The notes under the pieces were generated by a model, which saw only the letters and a program-made list of their open reading frames with translations, did not search any database and was not told where the DNA came from. The position numbers and the translations under genes are program-made. Positions 1 through 6,256 of a stretch of DNA of 7,281 nt are shown here, piece after piece (the stretch's first letter is position 1; each line of letters starts with the position of its first letter). Source of the DNA: an uncultured Mollicutes bacterium (GTDB lineage Bacteria > Bacillota_I > Bacilli_A > Acholeplasmatales > Anaeroplasmataceae); contig CAMWJY010000036.1 of the NCBI GenBank assembly GCA_947174685.1, forward strand, positions 1 through 7,281, read 5' to 3'.

Positions 1-2
1 GA

Positions 3-1886
3 ATATATAATGCTCATAAAAAAGGTATCTTAGAGCTAGATACTAAATTCAAGAGAAACAGAAATGAAAAGACAATAGAATATGTGTATATAAAGGATGA
101 CACCTTATCTCCTAGAAGTAAACAGGGAGCTAAGCTTTTAGAATACTTAAAGGAATTAGATGAAGAAACATCAGTTCCTTTGATTTTAGAAAATACAGGA
201 TTTTCAAAGGCTGTTATTGAGACATTAATCACACAGGGAATTTTAGGTTCTTATAAGAAAGAAGTATTTAAGACGGAAGACATCGTTCTTTCTGAGACTC
301 CTATGTATGAATTAAATGCTTCTCAAAAGAAGGTCTATGAGGCTATAGCTTATAACACTCAAAAAACCTATCTTTTACATGGTGTGACAGGCAGTGGTAA
401 AACAATGGTTTATATCCACTGGATAAAGGATGTCTTGGCTTTAGGTAAGCAGGCACTCTTATTAGTCCCTGAAATATCTTTAACACCACAGATTACTGCG
501 ATATTCCAAAGTCATTTTGGAAATGGTGTTGCCATCCTGCATTCTAGATTATCCATTTATGACAGGTATACTGCCTGGAAGAAAATATTAACCCATCAGG
601 TTCGGATTGTCATAGGAGCCAGGTCTGCAGTATTTGCTCCCCTAGACAAGCTAGGAATCATCATTATAGATGAGGAGCATGAGCAGTCCTATATCCAGGA
701 TAATAACCCTAAATATAACGCAATTGAAATTGCAAAGCTGAGAAGCCAAACACACAAATGTCCACTTGTATTAGGAAGTGCTACACCGAATGTATGTGAC
801 TACTATCAGGCTGTTGAAGGGGAATATGAATTACTTACAATGCCAAATCGGGCAAACGAGAAGCCTCTTCCTAAGAAGCTGCTTGTAGATATGCGTGAGG
901 AATTAAAGGCTGGAAATAAATCTGTTTTTTCAAGACCACTTCAAAAGAGATTGCTAGAAGTTTATAAAAGAAAAGAGCAATCTATCCTGTTTTTAAACAG
1001 AAGAGGGCATTCCTCCTTTGTGATGTGCAGAAGCTGTGGTAAGGTTATAGAATGTCCACATTGCGATGTTTCCTTGACCTATCATTCGGGGACAAACACA
1101 CTTGTATGTCATCATTGTGGCTATAAGCAAATGAATGTGGAAAGCTGTCCTGACTGCGGAAGTGCTAAAATACGCTTTGTAGGTAGTGGTACAGAAAAGG
1201 TTATGGAAGAAATTCAAAACCTACTTCCAGAAGCTAGGGTCCTTCGTGTAGATTTAGATACCACCTCTAAAATGGCAGATTATGAAACTGCCTTTGAGCA
1301 GTTTAAGAAGCATGAGGCGGACATCTTAGTTGGAACTCAGATGATTGCTAAAGGGTTAGATTTTGCAGATGTTACCTTGGTTGGTGTAGTCAATGCTGAT
1401 TTAGCTCTTCATTATCCTAGCTATGCATCTAATATGACAGCATATAATTTAATTGAACAGGTATCTGGTCGCGCTGGCCGTGGTGAAAAAGCAGGTGAGG
1501 TTATCATTCAAACCTATCAGCCTGAGCACTTTGTTTTAGAAACCTCAATGAGAAATGATTTTGATGGCTTTTTCAAAAGAGAAATTGCTAATCGTAGGAT
1601 TATGGGTATGCCGCCATTTTCCTTGGCAATAGAAATTATGATTGAATCAGAAAGCCTATCTATGGCAAAAACAGAAGCATATCGTATGCTAGAGGCATTA
1701 AGATCAGTCGCTAAGGAAAGTGAAATCTTAGGACCTGCTGAAGGACTACCATTCCGCTTGCATGATATGTACAGATTTACAATTCAGCTTAAAATCGTAG
1801 AGGATGCAGTAATGGATAAGATTTCTGAGATCTATCCACTTTATCAAAACAATAAAGATGTGAATATAAAAATTACAAGGATGTGA
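3..1886 (+). CDS. priA: Primosomal protein N' (PriA, 3'-5' DNA helicase), 5'-truncated by window edge
   Basis: PriA restarts replication at stalled forks: a superfamily 2 ATPase that unwinds DNA 3'-5' and loads the primosome. The frame is open from base 3 with no stop, so the N-terminal DNA-binding part begins outside the window; about 627 residues are visible, while full PriA is usually 700-800. The GTG at 84 is internal. Numbering from that GTG: Walker A GVTGSGKT 100-107, Walker B DEEH 196-199, motif III GSATP 230-234, a zinc-binding insert with eight cysteines (315, 318, 324, 327, 342, 345, 355, 358), then helicase motifs V/VI (VGTQMIAKG 416-424, QVSGRAGRG 459-467) and the MPPFS segment near 509-513. 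All helicase motifs and zinc ligands are intact, so the protein should be active. It ends with TGA at 1884-1886, 4 nt before fmt, which suggests co-transcription. Identity is secure; only the true start is unknown. Confidence 0.97.
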   Translation: MYNAHKKGILELDTKFKRNRNEKTIEYVYIKDDTLSPRSKQGAKLLEYLKELDEETSVPLILENTGFSKAVIETLITQGILGSYKKEVFKTEDIVLSETPMYELNASQKKVYEAIAYNTQKTYLLHGVTGSGKTMVYIHWIKDVLALGKQALLLVPEISLTPQITAIFQSHFGNGVAILHSRLSIYDRYTAWKKILTHQVRIVIGARSAVFAPLDKLGIIIIDEEHEQSYIQDNNPKYNAIEIAKLRSQTHKCPLVLGSATPNVCDYYQAVEGEYELLTMPNRANEKPLPKKLLVDMREELKAGNKSVFSRPLQKRLLEVYKRKEQSILFLNRRGHSSFVMCRSCGKVIECPHCDVSLTYHSGTNTLVCHHCGYKQMNVESCPDCGSAKIRFVGSGTEKVMEEIQNLLPEARVLRVDLDTTSKMADYETAFEQFKKHEADILVGTQMIAKGLDFADVTLVGVVNADLALHYPSYASNMTAYNLIEQVSGRAGRGEKAGEVIIQTYQPEHFVLETSMRNDFDGFFKREIANRRIMGMPPFSLAIEIMIESESLSMAKTEAYRMLEALRSVAKESEILGPAEGLPFRLHDMYRFTIQLKIVEDAVMDKISEIYPLYQNNKDVNIKITRM

Positions 1887-1890
1887 GATT

Positions 1891-2802
1891 ATGAAAATCA
1901 TATTTATGGGAACCCCAGAATTTTCTGTACCTATTTTAGAAGCACTTCATGAAAAGTATGAAATTGTCTTAGTTATTAGCCAGCCGAACAAGCTAAAGAA
2001 AAAAGGCGAGTGGATAGATACACCAGTAGCTAGAGCTGCTAAGAGATTAGGATTACCTTTATATCAGCCTGAAAAGGTAGGTGCTGATGTGGAATATATC
2101 CGAAGCTTTCAGGCAGATGTATTAGTCACTGCTGCCTTTGGACAGTATATTCCTTCTAAGGTTTTAGCCTTATTTAAAAAGACGATGAATGTACATGGCT
2201 CTTTGCTTCCTAAATATCGTGGAGGTGCTCCAATTCAGCGCTCTATTATGAATGGAGATAAAACTACAGGGATTACAATTATAGAGATGGCAAAAAAACT
2301 GGATGCAGGTATTATGTATGCAAAAAGAGAATGTCCTATCTTAGAAAGCGATACTTCAACAACGATGTTTGAAAAGCTGTCTTTAGTTGGTAGAGACTTA
2401 CTTTTAGAGGTTATAGAAAATATTTATAATGGAGCTCTTACTGGTGAGGTACAAAATGAAGAAGATGTTACCTATGCACCAAATCTAACCCCAGAAGAGG
2501 AAATTGTAGATTTCAATCGTCCTGCAAAGGATATTGTTCATCAGATTATGGGATTATCCTTAGATCCTGGGGCTACCATTTTTGTTAAAGATACAAAAAT
2601 AAAGGTTTTTCAGGCAAAGGTTATTGCTGATGTAACTGCTGCTAAGCCAGGTACAGTATTATCCTTAAGAAAACAGGTTTTAATTAAAGCATTAGATGAT
2701 GCAGTAAGCTTGGATTTGATTTTAGTTCCAGGGAAAAAGATGCTTCCTGCAAAGGATTTTGTTAATGGTCAAAAAATTTTAAAAGAGTTTGATGTCATTT
2801 AA
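1891..2802 (+). CDS. fmt: Methionyl-tRNA formyltransferase
   Basis: Transfers a formyl group from 10-formyl-tetrahydrofolate to Met-tRNA(fMet) in the cytoplasm, making the initiator tRNA for bacterial translation. The 303 residues are close to the usual 305-320. The N-terminal Rossmann-like domain opens MKIIFMGTPEFSVP. The catalytic core has N100, H102 and D138, matching the Asn-His-Asp triad of the family, within NVHGSLLPKYRGGAPIQ (100-116) and KKLDAG (135-140). The C-terminal OB-like tRNA-binding domain follows from about residue 205 (VDFNRPAKDIVHQI). The loop at 31-45 (QPNKLKKKGEWIDTP) differs from the common QPDRPxGRG form but stays basic. The ATG at 1891 is preceded by a modest AAGG (1877-1880) inside the end of priA, so reinitiation after priA is plausible. 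def is not between priA and fmt, and no rsmB follows. A promoter for the next gene overlaps its last codons. Confidence 0.97.
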   Translation: MKIIFMGTPEFSVPILEALHEKYEIVLVISQPNKLKKKGEWIDTPVARAAKRLGLPLYQPEKVGADVEYIRSFQADVLVTAAFGQYIPSKVLALFKKTMNVHGSLLPKYRGGAPIQRSIMNGDKTTGITIIEMAKKLDAGIMYAKRECPILESDTSTTMFEKLSLVGRDLLLEVIENIYNGALTGEVQNEEDVTYAPNLTPEEEIVDFNRPAKDIVHQIMGLSLDPGATIFVKDTKIKVFQAKVIADVTAAKPGTVLSLRKQVLIKALDDAVSLDLILVPGKKMLPAKDFVNGQKILKEFDVI

Positions 2803-2820
2803 TGTCAGATATGGTATAAT
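2792..2820 (+). promoter_or_regulatory. Sigma-A type promoter with extended -10, upstream of the membrane protein-TSCPD-metK operon
   Basis: The -10 is a perfect TATAAT (2815-2820) with the extended TG one base upstream (TGG at 2812-2814). The -35 candidate ATGTCA (2792-2797) matches TTGACA at 4 of 6 positions with 17 bp spacing and lies within the end of fmt. Transcription would start near 2827, giving a leader of only about 20 nt before the gene, too short for a riboswitch. It is called from sequence only. Confidence 0.75.
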
Positions 2821-2833
2821 GATATTTGGAAAG

Positions 2834-2841
2834 AGGAGGTG
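2834..2841 (+). promoter_or_regulatory. Ribosome binding site that selects the TTG start at 2848
   Basis: AGGAGGTG is an eight-base match to the 16S anti-Shine-Dalgarno complement. An in-frame GTG at 2839 overlaps this site and so cannot be used by a ribosome bound to it. The next in-frame initiator, TTG at 2848, is 8 nt beyond the GGAGG core, which is near-optimal spacing. Confidence 0.8.
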
Positions 2842-2847
2842 GAATAT

Positions 2848-4152
2848 TTGTCGTTAAAAAATAAAATTAAAAATACAAAGTTTTTTAACAATGCATTTGG
2901 TTTTGAAAGTGGTATTGATATAGCGAATGAAACACAGGTGCTTTATAGAAAAAATATTGTTATAAAAAATATTATCTTTTTATCGAACCTAGTATTCACC
3001 ATAATCTTTACAGTACTATCGTTTGGTGAAAAAAGTAATTTCTTATTGGCAGGTTTATTAGGTATTGCTACCTTTGTTATGAATATCTATTTAAAGCGAA
3101 GTATCAACAGAGATCCAAATAATCATACCTCTCAGGAGATTGCAAGTTATTTTTCGTGCTTCTATATGCTTGCTTTAGCAATTGTTATTTATATCAAGCT
3201 GAAGTTTGGAGAAATCAAATATCTACAGGAATGTGGTTATATTCTTCTCTATTATTCTTTAGCAATTTGTTCCTTTTACCAGAATAAGAAGCTTTTAAAA
3301 ACAGTATTTGTATGGACACTAATTGTGGTTACATTCTTACATTTTGCAGTGACCTATACTATAATTACATCCGATGTTGCTACTGATATTCGTAAGATAT
3401 TTACAGAATTCTTTGTTACGGAGGAATTTAGGGATATCTTGCTAAGAACAATATTAATGTGTATTTATATGCTGGTGTTATATTGTATTGTTGCCATGAG
3501 CGGCTATATGCAAGAGGAACGTAAAAAAGAACTTATGAAGCGTAGAGAGGTTCAAGAGGACTTTACAAATGTAGTTACAAAAATATTTGAGGTAACACTA
3601 GATAATTCCTCTAGAAGTGTAGAAGATAAACAAAACATATATATCGTATCTAAAATGTCTAGACGCTTAGCAGAGCTCTTAAACTTATCTGAAGAAGAAA
3701 TTGATTTAGTAGAAACACAGTCAAAAATTCATATTGAACAAAGTGTAAACTTTTCTCCTGATTCAAGTATGAATGAGGATGAGAAGTATTCATTATTAAA
3801 GGATCAAACGAGCTTGGGTAGTATTATCATATCAAGATTACAGCTTGAACGGAAATGTGAGGCTATAATCCGTTCTACCTTTGAAGGCTCAAATACAGAG
3901 GAATTCATAAAAAGAATGAATTCAATACAAAATGAAATATCTGCACAAGTAATTTTAATGTGTGAGCTGTATGTCACAATGCGTAGTATTAAATCTTATA
4001 AAAAGGCATATAGTCATAAGGTAACAATGCAGTATTTAAGTGAACATTTTAATGTTTACTTTGATAGAAATGTCTTTGAACGATTTGATCGTTTCAAAGA
4101 TGAATTTGAAAAAATATATGATGGAAACGAAGGAGTAGAAGATGACTTATAA
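2848..4152 (+). CDS. Six-helix membrane protein with a degenerate HD-GYP-like cytoplasmic domain (function unknown)
   Basis: No named family is recognised with certainty. Counting from the TTG start (434 aa), the N-terminal half has about six hydrophobic segments (roughly 38-58, 64-82, 98-118, 130-144, 152-174, 197-217). A charged linker (QEERKKELMKRREVQED, about 222-238) leads to a cytoplasmic C-terminal domain. That domain follows the layout of HD-GYP c-di-GMP phosphodiesterases: SRRLAELLNLSEEEIDLVET (271-290) resembles their first helices, and ISAQVILMCELYVTMRS (364-380) with YKKAYSHKVTMQYL (384-397) resembles the late AxIIxVADxYDAxxS...YRxAxSHEEAL region. The metal ligands are missing: the first His is Asn263, the HD pair reads H295-I296, and there is no HHExxDGxGYP motif. 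I infer a non-catalytic sensor or scaffold. It overlaps the TSCPD gene by 11 nt in the metK operon. The fold assignment comes from reading by eye. Confidence 0.8.
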   Translation: MSLKNKIKNTKFFNNAFGFESGIDIANETQVLYRKNIVIKNIIFLSNLVFTIIFTVLSFGEKSNFLLAGLLGIATFVMNIYLKRSINRDPNNHTSQEIASYFSCFYMLALAIVIYIKLKFGEIKYLQECGYILLYYSLAICSFYQNKKLLKTVFVWTLIVVTFLHFAVTYTIITSDVATDIRKIFTEFFVTEEFRDILLRTILMCIYMLVLYCIVAMSGYMQEERKKELMKRREVQEDFTNVVTKIFEVTLDNSSRSVEDKQNIYIVSKMSRRLAELLNLSEEEIDLVETQSKIHIEQSVNFSPDSSMNEDEKYSLLKDQTSLGSIIISRLQLERKCEAIIRSTFEGSNTEEFIKRMNSIQNEISAQVILMCELYVTMRSIKSYKKAYSHKVTMQYLSEHFNVYFDRNVFERFDRFKDEFEKIYDGNEGVEDDL

Positions 4153-4393
4153 TTATGAAACAAAGGGCACATGCTCTAGAAAAATAACATTTGATTTAGA
4201 TGAAAATGGAAACCTACATAATGTAAGCTTTATGGGTGGCTGTAATGGCAATTTAAAGGCAATTGGTAAGCTAGTTGAAGGAAAGCCTGCAGAAGAGGTT
4301 GTACGTATATTAGAGGGCAACACCTGTGGACCAAGAGCTACCTCCTGTGCGGACCAGCTTGCGAAAGCTATTATGGAGGCAATTCATGCGTAG
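4142..4393 (+). CDS. TSCPD domain-containing protein (TIGR03905-type), function unknown
   Basis: A small cytoplasmic protein of 83 residues that is almost entirely one TSCPD domain, the module also found at the C-terminus of some class II ribonucleotide reductases and as stand-alone proteins in Firmicutes. Visible hallmarks are GGCNGNLKAIGKLVEG (32-47) and CGPRATSCADQLAKAI (62-77), where the name motif reads TSCAD. Four cysteines (11, 34, 62, 69) sit in the conserved blocks and could bind metal or do redox chemistry; that is inference. The ATG at 4142 is placed by AAGGAG (4130-4135) and lies inside the last codons of the membrane-protein gene (11 nt overlap). Its own end overlaps metK by 8 nt and carries the metK ribosome binding site. 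This tight coupling suggests co-production with both neighbours. Family membership is strong; no reaction is known for the stand-alone form. Confidence 0.9.
   Translation: MTYNYETKGTCSRKITFDLDENGNLHNVSFMGGCNGNLKAIGKLVEGKPAEEVVRILEGNTCGPRATSCADQLAKAIMEAIHA
4375..4379 (+). promoter_or_regulatory. metK ribosome binding site inside the TSCPD gene; fixes the metK start
   Basis: GGAGG lies six bases before the ATG at 4386, within the coding sequence of the TSCPD gene. It supports 4386 over the upstream in-frame start at 4326, whose extra 20 residues do not resemble MetK. The first residues from 4386 (MRRLFTSESVTEGHPDK) are the canonical MetK N-terminus. Confidence 0.88.
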
Positions 4394-5543
4394 ATTATTT
4401 ACATCTGAGTCTGTAACAGAAGGACATCCTGATAAGATTGCAGACCAGATTTCAGATGCGATTTTAGATGATATTTTAGCACATGATTCAAATGCTAGAG
4501 TAGCCTGTGAAACGATATGTACAACAGGTCTTGTTATGGTATTTGGAGAAATTACTACGAATCATTATGTCGATTTACAAAAAATCGTTCGTAAAACTGT
4601 AGCTGATATTGGCTATACAAGAGGAAAATATGGCTTTGATGCAGATAATTTATCCGTTCTATCTGCAATTGATCCACAGTCTCCAGATATTGCAATGGGT
4701 ATTGATGAAACAAGTGACCATGAACAAGGAGCTGGAGACCAGGGCATCATGTTTGGTTATGCATGTGATGAAACAGAGGAGTATATGCCTATGGCAATTA
4801 CTCTTGCCCATAAGCTTGCCCGTAAGCTCACAGAGGTAAGAAAACAAAACGTGTTACCTTATTTAAGACCTGATGGAAAAACACAAGTAACAGTTGAGTA
4901 TGATGAGGCTGGTCATATTGCAAGAATTGATACTATTTTAATTTCTACTCAGCACTCAGCTGATGTGGATATGGAAACTCTAGCAAAGGATATCAGACGA
5001 GAAGTAGTTGACAAGGTTGTACCAGCACATTTGGTAGATTCCAAAACAAGATATTTATTTAATCCAACAGGACGCTTTGTTGTAGGTGGTCCTGCAGGAG
5101 ACTCTGGACTTACTGGTAGAAAAATAATAGTAGATACGTATGGTGGGGCAGCACCTCATGGAGGGGGTTGTTTTTCAGGAAAGGATCCTTCTAAGGTAGA
5201 CCGTAGTGCTTCTTATATGGCAAGATATATTGCTAAGAATGTAGTTGCTGCAAAGCTAGCAAAGAGATGTCAAATTCAAATTTCTTATGCCATAGGAATT
5301 GCAGAACCAACCTCTGTGCTTGTTGATACCTTTGGCACTGCTAAGGTAAGTGAGGATTTGATTGTCGAGGCAATTCGCAAGGTGTTCCCTCTTACTCCTA
5401 AGGGTATCATAACTACACTAAATTTAAAGCGTCCAATTTATCTTCAAACTGCTGCCTATGGTCATTTTGGACGAACAGATATAGATTTACCTTGGGAAAA
5501 ATGCGATAAAACCGCAGAATTACAAAAGTTATTATTGAAATAA
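4386..5543 (+). CDS. metK: S-adenosylmethionine synthetase (methionine adenosyltransferase)
   Basis: Makes S-adenosylmethionine from methionine and ATP, releasing phosphate and diphosphate; SAM is the main methyl donor and the enzyme is cytoplasmic, typically tetrameric, using Mg2+ and K+. At 385 residues it has normal length. Both family signatures are present: GAGDQGIMFGYA (115-126) and GGGCFSGKD (259-267, Cys at a position that is often Ala). The ATP-binding GHPDK (13-17) is near the N-terminus, HGGGCFSGKDPSKVDRSASY continues the active-site loop, and the C-terminus has the usual DLPWEK (367-372). All key residues appear intact. The start is fixed by GGAGG at 4375-4379. Many Firmicutes control metK with a leader SAM riboswitch; here the gene overlaps its upstream neighbour by 8 nt, so no such leader is possible, and expression probably depends on the promoter at 2792-2820 plus translational coupling. 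Confidence 0.98.
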   Translation: MRRLFTSESVTEGHPDKIADQISDAILDDILAHDSNARVACETICTTGLVMVFGEITTNHYVDLQKIVRKTVADIGYTRGKYGFDADNLSVLSAIDPQSPDIAMGIDETSDHEQGAGDQGIMFGYACDETEEYMPMAITLAHKLARKLTEVRKQNVLPYLRPDGKTQVTVEYDEAGHIARIDTILISTQHSADVDMETLAKDIRREVVDKVVPAHLVDSKTRYLFNPTGRFVVGGPAGDSGLTGRKIIVDTYGGAAPHGGGCFSGKDPSKVDRSASYMARYIAKNVVAAKLAKRCQIQISYAIGIAEPTSVLVDTFGTAKVSEDLIVEAIRKVFPLTPKGIITTLNLKRPIYLQTAAYGHFGRTDIDLPWEKCDKTAELQKLLLK

Positions 5544-5545
5544 TG

Positions 5546-5580
5546 TTGTTTTTTGCAGGTTTTCAGTATATAATTATAAT
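5546..5580 (+). promoter_or_regulatory. Probable promoter region for lemA
   Basis: Two TATAAT hexamers stand back to back at 5569-5574 and 5575-5580 in the metK-lemA gap. Each has a weak -35 candidate at 17 bp: TTGTTT (5546-5551) for the first and TTTGCA (5552-5557, 4 of 6) for the second. I cannot tell which is used. No clear terminator follows metK, so read-through from metK could also contribute. Confidence 0.55.
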
Positions 5581-5614
5581 TAGAAGAAAATAGATTTTGA
5601 TTGGAGGAATTAGT

Positions 5615-6184
5615 ATGGATAAGACAGTTATTATTATTCTTGTAGTGGTTGGAATTATTCTTTTACTTGTTATTGGTGTAATTGGATGGTATATTTCAAC
5701 GCGTAATAAATTTATCCGTATGGAACAGGATGTTGAAAATTCAGAATCTCGTATTGATGTTTATTTGACAAAAAGATTTGATTTATTAACAAAAATGTTA
5801 GATACAACTAAAGGATATATGAAGCATGAGAAGGAAACCTTAATGGAAGTTGTTCAAATGCGTAATCCTGGTGTAAATGCATCTTTGAAAGAAAAAGCAA
5901 ATTTCAATGAGCAATTAAGTCAAGCATCAAAACAAATTAACATTGTTGCTGAACGTTATCCTGAATTGAAGGCGGATAAGATGTTCCATAATCTTCAACA
6001 GGCTCAGTCTGAGGTGGAAGAAAACCTACAGGCTGCTCGTAGCAATTTCAATGCAAATGTTTCTAGCTTCAATAAAGCAATTCTACAATTCCCTGCTTCT
6101 TTAGTTGCAGGCTCAAAATTCACTAAGAAAGAATACTTTGAAGCAGAAGAAGCAAAGAGAAAAGATGTTAAAATGGAATTCTAA
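5615..6184 (+). CDS. lemA: LemA family protein
   Basis: LemA proteins are small membrane-anchored helical-bundle proteins, widespread in bacteria and without an agreed biochemical role. The 189 residues match the family's usual 180-200. A single N-terminal membrane segment (about 4-27) is followed by a soluble, all-helical, Gln/Glu-rich domain. Family blocks are IDVYLTKRFDLLTKMLDTTKGY (split here as IDVYLTKRFD 47-56 and TKGYMKHEKETL 65-76), AERYPELKAD (112-121), FNxxVxxFNKAILQFPASLVAG (FPASLVAG 159-166) and the C-terminal EYFEAEEAKRKDVKMEF. It departs from the common pattern in lacking the Trp before IDV and the Pro of RRxDLIPNLV. The ATG at 5615 follows GGAGGA (5603-5608) with 7 nt spacing; an upstream in-frame TTG at 5597 precedes that site and is unlikely. 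It has its own promoter region and a downstream terminator. The TPM or YgcG-like partner often encoded near lemA is not seen. Confidence 0.93.
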   Translation: MDKTVIIILVVVGIILLLVIGVIGWYISTRNKFIRMEQDVENSESRIDVYLTKRFDLLTKMLDTTKGYMKHEKETLMEVVQMRNPGVNASLKEKANFNEQLSQASKQINIVAERYPELKADKMFHNLQQAQSEVEENLQAARSNFNANVSSFNKAILQFPASLVAGSKFTKKEYFEAEEAKRKDVKMEF

Positions 6185-6191
6185 AAAATGC

Positions 6192-6224
6192 AAGGCTTTA
6201 CTCGTTTGAGTAAAGCTTTCTTTT
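6192..6224 (+). terminator. Rho-independent terminator after lemA (likely bidirectional)
   Basis: A 12-bp stem (6192-6203 with 6208-6219, one G-U pair) closes a GTTT tetraloop and is followed by CTTTT. On the opposite strand the stem is followed by a run of six T (complement of 6183-6188), so it could stop transcripts in both directions. It starts 8 nt after the lemA stop codon and ends 32 nt before the sirtuin gene. Confidence 0.88.
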
Positions 6225-6256
6225 ATCTAAAAAACATAAAAACAGGAGGAAATTAT

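Noticed and set aside
84..86. GTG as the start of priA
   Set aside because: The frame stays open upstream to base 3 and the upstream residues (for example GILELDTKFKRN) continue a PriA-like N-terminal region; no good ribosome binding site precedes 84.
993..1217. Minus-strand reading frame within priA
   Set aside because: It is antisense to the zinc-binding region of priA, with no family features; a shadow frame.
2839..2841. GTG as the start of the membrane protein
   Set aside because: It overlaps the AGGAGGTG ribosome binding site; TTG at 2848 has proper spacing.
4326..4385. Upstream extension of metK by 20 residues
   Set aside because: Those residues are the TSCPD coding sequence read in another frame; MetK homology begins exactly at 4386 behind GGAGG.
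5531..5554. Possible terminator after metK (ATTATT/AATAAT hairpin followed by T-rich sequence)
   Set aside because: The stem is only 5-6 bp and made of A-T pairs alone, with an interrupted T run; too weak to call.
6188..6256. In-frame upstream extension of the sirtuin
   Set aside because: It translates through the lemA terminator hairpin, and a strong ribosome binding site sits just before the ATG at 6257.
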